Shown here piece by piece: positions 58,529 to 64,000 of a stretch of 64,000 nt of DNA. The stretch spans positions 3,200,463 through 3,264,462 of the forward strand of contig NW_015622543.1 of the NCBI RefSeq assembly GCF_000835495.1, given 5' to 3'. A program made the position numbers and the translations under genes. The notes under the pieces are model-generated. The model worked only from the letters and a program-made list of their open reading frames with translations, did not search any database and was not told the DNA's origin. The stretch comes from Cladophialophora immunda. Lineage: Eukaryota > Ascomycota > Eurotiomycetes > Chaetothyriales > Herpotrichiellaceae. The first letter of the stretch is position 1, and the number at the start of each line of letters is the position of its first letter.

Positions 58529-61075
58529 ATGTCGCTGAAACGAAAAGCCCTTGCGGATGCTGCGAATGGTCGGTCCTCCAAGCGCTCCACGCCTGCTCCT
58601 TCGACGCCTGTGAGCCTCGATAGCGACGATGACTACTTCGAAGGATCCGATGCACGCTCCCAAGAACCCAGTGATAGCGAGCAAGAGCACATTCGAAAGG
58701 CCAGAGCAAGGTTGGACTTTAGTTCCTTCCAGAGTACAAAGCACAAACAGAAGCCCTCGATCTTTGGAGAGAAAGATTTCTCCTGGCTCTCGTTGAAGCC
58801 TGATCACGAGAATAGGCCGCTTTGGATAGACCCAAATGTGTCGGTTGGGTCAAAAAAAGGCCCCAAGATCACCCTAGAGAGCTTCTCTCCGTTATCCGCG
58901 CAGGCTACGGATCTGCTTACTACCATCGCAGAACCTCAGTCCAGACCGTCCTATCTCCACGAATATAGATTCACAGAGCATAGTCTTTATGCCGCCCTCT
59001 CGGTAGGTCTACGTGGTGAAGATATAATACGTGCGCTAGAAAAGCTGTCTAAAACTCCCGTTCCCGAGACCGTGATCGAATTCATCAACCGCCACACAAA
59101 AACGTATGGAAAAGTACGGCTGGTTTTAAGGAACAACAAGTTTTTTGTCGAGTCCGATGAGCGCCCCATCATTGACATGCTCCTGAAGGATCCAGTTATC
59201 GGGCCCTGCAAAGCCGCCGGCACGGACGTCCAAGTTGGGCGAATCCAAACAAAGGCGACTGTCATTCAAGGAACCAGCAACGCCAAAGGCATGACACAGG
59301 CGGGTCAGGCAAATGTGGAGATGCCCAGAGATGACCCGGCCAAGGAGAACGAAGCGATGATCGCGGCTTTGAGGGACGAAGAGGATGAAGAAGATGCCTA
59401 CAAGGAAGCTACCAGCTTTGAAATAGCGCCGAACAAACGTGACACAGTGGCGAAGCAATGTTTGGACATTGGTTATCCTGCCATCTCGGAGTACGACTTC
59501 GCCAACGATTTCGAAAACGCGACTCTCCCGATCGATCTAAAACCCTCTACTCAAATCCGGCCGTACCAGGAAAAAGCACTCAGCAAGATGTTCGGTAACG
59601 GCCGCGGCAAGAGTGGCATTATTGTCCTTCCTTGCGGCGCTGGGAAGACTCTGGTCGGCATCACCGCAGGTTGCCATATCAAGAAGAGCATTGTTGTTCT
59701 GTGCACAAGCGCAATGTCCAGCTACCAGTGGGCCAATGAATTTAGAAAATGGTCTGATATCAGAGAAGAGGATATCGCCGTATTCTCTGCCACTGAAAAG
59801 AAGAGGTTCAATGGAGACGCGGGTGTGCTAGTCACTACCTACTCTATGATCACGGCGGGTGGGAAGCGAGCCCACGACACCCAACAGATGATGGACTGGG
59901 TGTATGGCAAAGAATGGGGATTGATGCTCCTCGATGAAGTGCATGTGGTCCCTGCGAAAATGTTCAGAAAGGTCGGCGAAAACATTCGCTCCCACTGCAA
60001 ACTTGGTCTCACCGCCACTTTGCTCCGAGAAGACGATAAGATCACTGACCTCAACTTCATCATTGGGCCGAAATTGTACGAAGCCAACTGGATGGAACTT
60101 GCCGATCAGGGGCACATCGCCAAAGTGCAATGTGCGGAAGTGTGGTGTCCGATGTCCATGGAATTCTATCAAGAATATCAGAACGCAACCACGCGGAAGC
60201 AGCCCTTATTCTACATCATGAACCCTGAAAAATTCCGGGTCTGCCAGTACCTTATCAATTACCATGAAACTCGTGGCGACAAGATCATCGTGTTCAGTGA
60301 CAACTTGTTTGCGCTGAGGCACTATGCCGAGAACATGAAGAGGGCTTTCATCTACGGTGAAACCAGCAATTACGAGCGGCTAGAAATTCTCAACAGATTC
60401 CAGCACGACGATCGCCCAGAATTCAGCACCATCTTTTTATCCAAGATCGGCGATACGTCCCTTGATCTGCCCGAAGCAACATGCCTGATACAAATCTCTT
60501 CACACTATGGATCTCGACGTCAAGAAGCACAACGGCTGGGGCGTATCTTGCGGGCAAAGCGTCGCAATGATGAAGGTTTTAATGCATTCTTCTATTCTCT
60601 TGTTTCCAAAGATACAACCGAGATGGCATACAGTGCAAAGAGACAGGCTTTTCTGGTTGACCAAGGCTATGCCTTCAAGACCATCACGCATCTCGCCGGT
60701 ATGGACAAGATGGACAAGCTCATGTACTCAAGGCCGGAGGAGAGGAACGAGTTGCTTGCGAAGGTCTTGCTTCAAAACGAAACGGCTGCCGACATCGAGA
60801 AAGTCGACGACAATATGTGGAGTCATCTGAGTGGCGGCGGCTCTTCGAAGGCTAAGGCGCAGAAACTGCAGGTGCGTAGGCAAGCTGGCCTGTTGGCGGA
60901 CGTGAGTGGCGGCGGTACTATGGCCCCCATGTATCGTGAACAAGAACGAAGGAGCAAGAAGAGTCAGCAACCCGACAGCGAGTGGTTCCGGAAAGAGGCT
61001 CGGCGGCGTGAACTTGCAGCCAAGAAGAGGAAGAAGGAGAGAATGGAGGCAGAGAAGGGTTCGGGTCGTGCATAG
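58529..61075 (+). CDS. ssl2: TFIIH DNA helicase XPB/Rad25/Ssl2
   Basis: An 848-residue intronless protein. The acidic, Lys-rich N-terminus is followed by a damage-recognition-like domain, then the two RecA folds of an SF2 3'-5' helicase: IRPYQEKALSKMFG (Q-like), Walker A LPCGAGKTLVG near 367, LLDEVHVVPA (DEVH) near 468, LTATLLREDD including the RED motif, and the later HYGSRRQEAQRLGRILRAKR (motif VI). It opens promoters and drives DNA unwinding in nucleotide excision repair as part of TFIIH in the nucleus. The tail is basic and coiled. Length and motifs agree with yeast Ssl2 (843). Start MSLKRKALADAANG is normal for fungi. Confidence 0.97.
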   Translation: MSLKRKALADAANGRSSKRSTPAPSTPVSLDSDDDYFEGSDARSQEPSDSEQEHIRKARARLDFSSFQSTKHKQKPSIFGEKDFSWLSLKPDHENRPLWIDPNVSVGSKKGPKITLESFSPLSAQATDLLTTIAEPQSRPSYLHEYRFTEHSLYAALSVGLRGEDIIRALEKLSKTPVPETVIEFINRHTKTYGKVRLVLRNNKFFVESDERPIIDMLLKDPVIGPCKAAGTDVQVGRIQTKATVIQGTSNAKGMTQAGQANVEMPRDDPAKENEAMIAALRDEEDEEDAYKEATSFEIAPNKRDTVAKQCLDIGYPAISEYDFANDFENATLPIDLKPSTQIRPYQEKALSKMFGNGRGKSGIIVLPCGAGKTLVGITAGCHIKKSIVVLCTSAMSSYQWANEFRKWSDIREEDIAVFSATEKKRFNGDAGVLVTTYSMITAGGKRAHDTQQMMDWVYGKEWGLMLLDEVHVVPAKMFRKVGENIRSHCKLGLTATLLREDDKITDLNFIIGPKLYEANWMELADQGHIAKVQCAEVWCPMSMEFYQEYQNATTRKQPLFYIMNPEKFRVCQYLINYHETRGDKIIVFSDNLFALRHYAENMKRAFIYGETSNYERLEILNRFQHDDRPEFSTIFLSKIGDTSLDLPEATCLIQISSHYGSRRQEAQRLGRILRAKRRNDEGFNAFFYSLVSKDTTEMAYSAKRQAFLVDQGYAFKTITHLAGMDKMDKLMYSRPEERNELLAKVLLQNETAADIEKVDDNMWSHLSGGGSSKAKAQKLQVRRQAGLLADVSGGGTMAPMYREQERRSKKSQQPDSEWFRKEARRRELAAKKRKKERMEAEKGSGRA

Positions 61076-61175
61076 ATTGCATAGACGGAAAAGGCTTTGT
61101 TATCTGCATCTGTAACAAAAGTCGGCGCCGGGGACGTTGGACGTTTGACCATGGCGCGATGCTGCAGGCCAGAGT

Positions 61176-62548
61176 TCAATTGAACTTGACTTCTACCTTG
61201 GGCACAGGCGGTATCATCTTTAACTTGGCAAAGTCTTCAAATACTTCCAACAGTGATTCTGCAGAGTCGACGAAACCGTGCCAGCCGAGTTTTCGAGCTT
61301 TGTCGGTCCTGTTTGCCATCTCGTGTCAGCGTTTTCCTATCGTTCCCACGCTGTTATCCCAAGTAAGAGATTACTGGGGATCACTTACGAGAATACAAGG
61401 GGCGCTGCACGACAGAGGGTGCCATCCAGAAAACCGAATACGCGATCAACGTCCTTCAGTTCCTTCTGGGCCAGCTGATTTTGCTCTGCGATCTCCCTCC
61501 ACGCTTGTGTCACCTCTTTCCTTTTTGCCCACTCGGCAAACGTGAATCTTCTGCGTGAGACGCCTTTCGCGCCATACCCCCGGGGATTGAAGCGTGTTTC
61601 ACGTGCGACGTGCTCTGCGTTGTCATCGGGCCCTGTCCAGTCAATCCCATACCAGCCCGCAATCCTGGGCCAGGCAGATTCCCAAGTGAAGGCACTATTG
61701 TCGCAAGCGTTGAACTTTTGATTCTCCGCCCCCGGGGTCAAGACTGCCCATTCCTCCATATACGCATTCATCATCGAACTCGACATGCTGCAAAACGCCT
61801 GCCACGACACAACGTCTGCGGGGAACTCGAGCGGAGTATGCATGTGTCGACAGACGCTGGCGTAGACCGCCAGGGGGAAGGCCGCGTTCATCGCCGCGTC
61901 CGGGACGGCACCCAGAATGGGTCCAGGCATGAGGATGTTCCACCCGACGCCCTGTTCACGACAGTACTTGAACAGCGCGTCTTCCTGGGGGTAGTAGAAA
62001 TTGGGCTCCAGCTCGACCCTCGGGTCCGACTCTTCCTGCGGCAGCTTGGTCGGGCCTAGGTGCACGCCGTAATTCTTCGCGCCGGTCTGGAGCATGAAGC
62101 GCTTGGGCGTGATCTGGGCGTGGACGAGCGCGCCCAGGAAGTTTTGCAGCAACAGCGTGTTGACGCGGCACATCTCCTCGGCGTCGCTCCATAGTCCTTG
62201 GCCCGGCTTGGGCTCGACCTGGATGTACGAGAAGAAGAAGACGTGGTCCACCCGGTCGACGTTATGGGACTTAAGCACGGCCGCGATCTCCTCAGGCTTC
62301 TTCAGGAAATCCAACGCAATGTGTTCGGCGTTTTTGGGCAGGCCGCCTGGGACCAGGGGTGGACGCCGGCTCAGGCAGATGATGCGCTTCCAGCGCTCGG
62401 GAGCCTGGGAGAGGACCCGTAGCATGTAGTATCCCGATATGCCGTTGGCGCCGGTCACGACAGCCGTCAGGTCTTTGACATCTGGGGGGTAGGTTGGCAG
62501 GGCATGGTAGATGCCACGAGAGCGGACTTGTTGAACAGCACCAGGCAT
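61176..62548 (-). CDS. PRISE-type NAD(P)-dependent reductase (SDR superfamily)
   Basis: Exons 62548-61389 and 61308-61176 give 430 residues. The Rossmann motif is AVVTGANGISGYYMLRVL near 33, with SRRPP after the second strand. VFFFSYIQ, MLQTGAKNYGVHLGP and the Tyr of PNFYYPQEDALFKYC (in place of the usual YxxxK) are features of the progesterone 5-beta-reductase/iridoid synthase (PRISE) group. The C-terminal exon (KARKLGWHGFVDS) is typical and needs the 80-base intron. The family reduces activated C=C bonds of enones. The start at 62548 (MPGAVQQVRSRGIYHALP) is preferred over an ATG ten codons earlier. Natural substrate unknown; the adjoining aldo/keto reductase may hint at a small metabolic set. 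Confidence 0.88.
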
Positions 62549-63720
62549 GGTGGAGGACTGCGCTTCAAATCTATACACGCAAATTGAGAGATATACCTTT
62601 GACCTGGAGGCAGTTTCTCCTCTCGAAAACAGACCTTGAGCAGTGCTTTAAGTATGTTTATACAGCGATGTGTTCTTCTGCCCAAGCTGACAAATGTGCG
62701 ATAGTTGGTACTGGCATTATATCGATTGCCTTTCGGCTGAGTTCTCGTCTGGGATAGCCGAGCCTCGCTCGAAGGAATGCGGGGGAAAGGGGGCGAGGGG
62801 AATGATTAGGAACAACATTATTCCCTCCCGACGTCAAGGAACAGAGCCATCGACGCCGACGACGGCCTTTGTGAACTGAGGTTGACCTGGAGAAGTCTAT
62901 ATCTGGCCGTGCTCTATATAATGATGTAACTGAGAAGGGGAAATTGTGGTCAAACTGAGCCTGTCTGAGGAGGCGCTTATTGCTTACCAAGGTTGAGCTG
63001 TGACGAGCCATCTAGATTACCCCAGCGAAGGCGGGAGACCTTCCGTGCCAATATGCACTTCATGCATGCAGCATCCGACCCAGGATCTCTACTCGAGACA
63101 GTTGAAGTGCCCGACTCATTCCTTTCAATTATTCCTTCTTGCATCGAGCCTTGCAGCTCAAAACAGCTTGCCAAGAACGACAAGGCTGAGCCCCCTTATC
63201 TCCGACCCAGGTTGATAGGATGGCTTCTTGCGACTCGGAAGCTTCCGATGGGCTAAACTGATTCGCGATATTACTGAGGACAGAGGGGTCGTGATGATGG
63301 ACTTTATTGTCCTGTGAAGAGGCTTAAGTCCCCCACGGCCAAGACATCTTCGACGTTGTCCATCTGGAAATTGCGGTGATTGGACACTTATCACCGGCCA
63401 GCAGGGGGACGCGCAAGGTGAGCCTGGATATCTGTTGCCGTGGCCCCAAGGATGTATCCGGGGATTGGATCTCTGTTCCGCGCGTATGCGTATAATGGGA
63501 TGGAGGGCCACGGCTTAGTTACAGCTCAGCCCACTGCAATGCGGGAAGGCAAGGATATAAAAATGGAAAGGTTTCCATCGCGATTCTCAGGCCCAGCTTC
63601 CTATAGATTTATTCGACGCAGGCTACATCACGACATCCAGCTCACAAAGCCTTCGCATCCTGACCACCAACACCCTATTTGCCATAGACTCTGTACTGCC
63701 TACAGCTCTTGGAAAACAGT
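62549..63720. promoter_or_regulatory. Divergent region, PRISE gene to aldo/keto reductase gene
   Basis: About 1.2 kb between two divergent starts. Contains the promoters of both. A 117-codon minus frame at 62658-63011 is Ser/Arg-rich and not supported. No other feature recognised. Confidence 0.5.
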
Positions 63721-63929
63721 ATGACGACCCCTTCCGCACCGCTGCCTCGGTCTGTCCTCGGACGCCATCGGCTTCTCGCCCCTTCCGCCAGCGTCCATGT
63801 CAGTCCACTGTGTCTAGGCGGTATGAACTTTGGCGATGCCTGGTCCAGCATCATGGGCGAATGTACCAAGGAGACGGCGTTTGAGATCTTGGATTATTTC
63901 TACGAGATGGGTGGGAATTTTATCGACAC
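63721..63929 (+). CDS. Aldo/keto reductase, first exon only (right edge)
   Basis: From the ATG at 63721 a 209-base exon codes MTTPSAPLPRSVLGRHRLLA and on to CLGGMNFGDAWSSIMG, ETAFEILDYFYEMGGNFIDT, followed by a gtaagt donor at 63930. The GGMNFGD and NFIDT blocks belong to the AKR family (aryl-alcohol dehydrogenase/norsolorinic-acid-reductase-like group), where the Asp of FIDT(A) is the first catalytic residue. The rest of the gene, including the Tyr, Lys and His, lies outside the window. It probably reduces an aldehyde or ketone with NADPH. Confidence 0.85.
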
Positions 63930-64000
63930 GTAAGTCCGCTCGAAATGAGATGTCGGCGGCCACGCCTTAAGAGCTCTGTATACTCCTTTGAATTATCCCT

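Noticed and set aside
1..64000. tRNA, rRNA, CRISPR or transposon sequences
   Set aside because: A visual search for tRNA B-box words, terminal inverted repeats and regular repeat-spacer patterns found no convincing case. A covariance-model scan would be decisive.

Overview
The window is nuclear DNA of a filamentous ascomycete (Pezizomycotina; the gene set and style fit Eurotiomycetes, possibly a black-yeast relative, but the order is an inference). Signs are dense genes on both strands, short GT-AG introns of about 45-110 bases with CTAAC-like branch sites, and fungal forms of Met12, KDM5/KdmB, Slx1, Ppx1 and Ulp2. No rRNA, tRNA, transposon or CRISPR array was recognised. Exon limits were set by hand from splice signals and reading frame; joined lengths were checked to be multiples of three.

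Left part (1-16 kb), housekeeping: the 5' end of an unrecognised gene leaving the left edge, MTHFR (MET12), a four-exon KDM5-type H3K4 demethylase, the SLX1 nuclease, thymidylate kinase (CDC8) divergent from the queuine transglycosylase partner QTRT2, and exopolyphosphatase PPX1.

Accessory block (17.1-34.4 kb): an SDR, an orphan ATP-grasp protein, a p24 cargo receptor (probably housekeeping), an HSL-type esterase, then the most notable locus, a four-gene cluster resembling the mycosporine sunscreen pathway. It holds a MysC-type ATP-grasp ligase, a catechol-type O-methyltransferase, a MysA-type sugar-phosphate cyclase (DDG synthase) and an NRPS-like protein of adenylation-carrier-reductase (A-T-R) layout. 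The first three would turn sedoheptulose 7-phosphate into 4-deoxygadusol and then a mycosporine-amino acid. The reductase module offers a direct route to the amino-alcohol side chains (glutaminol, serinol) typical of fungal mycosporines. No second ligase for imino-mycosporines (MysD or MysE type) is seen.

Right part (35-64 kb): a USP7/Ubp15 deubiquitinase, a mitochondrial PDK/BCKDK-family kinase, a 4EHP-type eIF4E, an Ulp2/SENP6-type SUMO protease, then a 6.7-kb stretch without large genes in which only one 99-residue protein looks real. After it come a CID/SR-like RNA-processing protein, a tiny membrane-anchored protein built from micro-exons, the TFIIH helicase XPB/Ssl2, a PRISE-like reductase, and the first exon of an aldo/keto reductase leaving the right edge.
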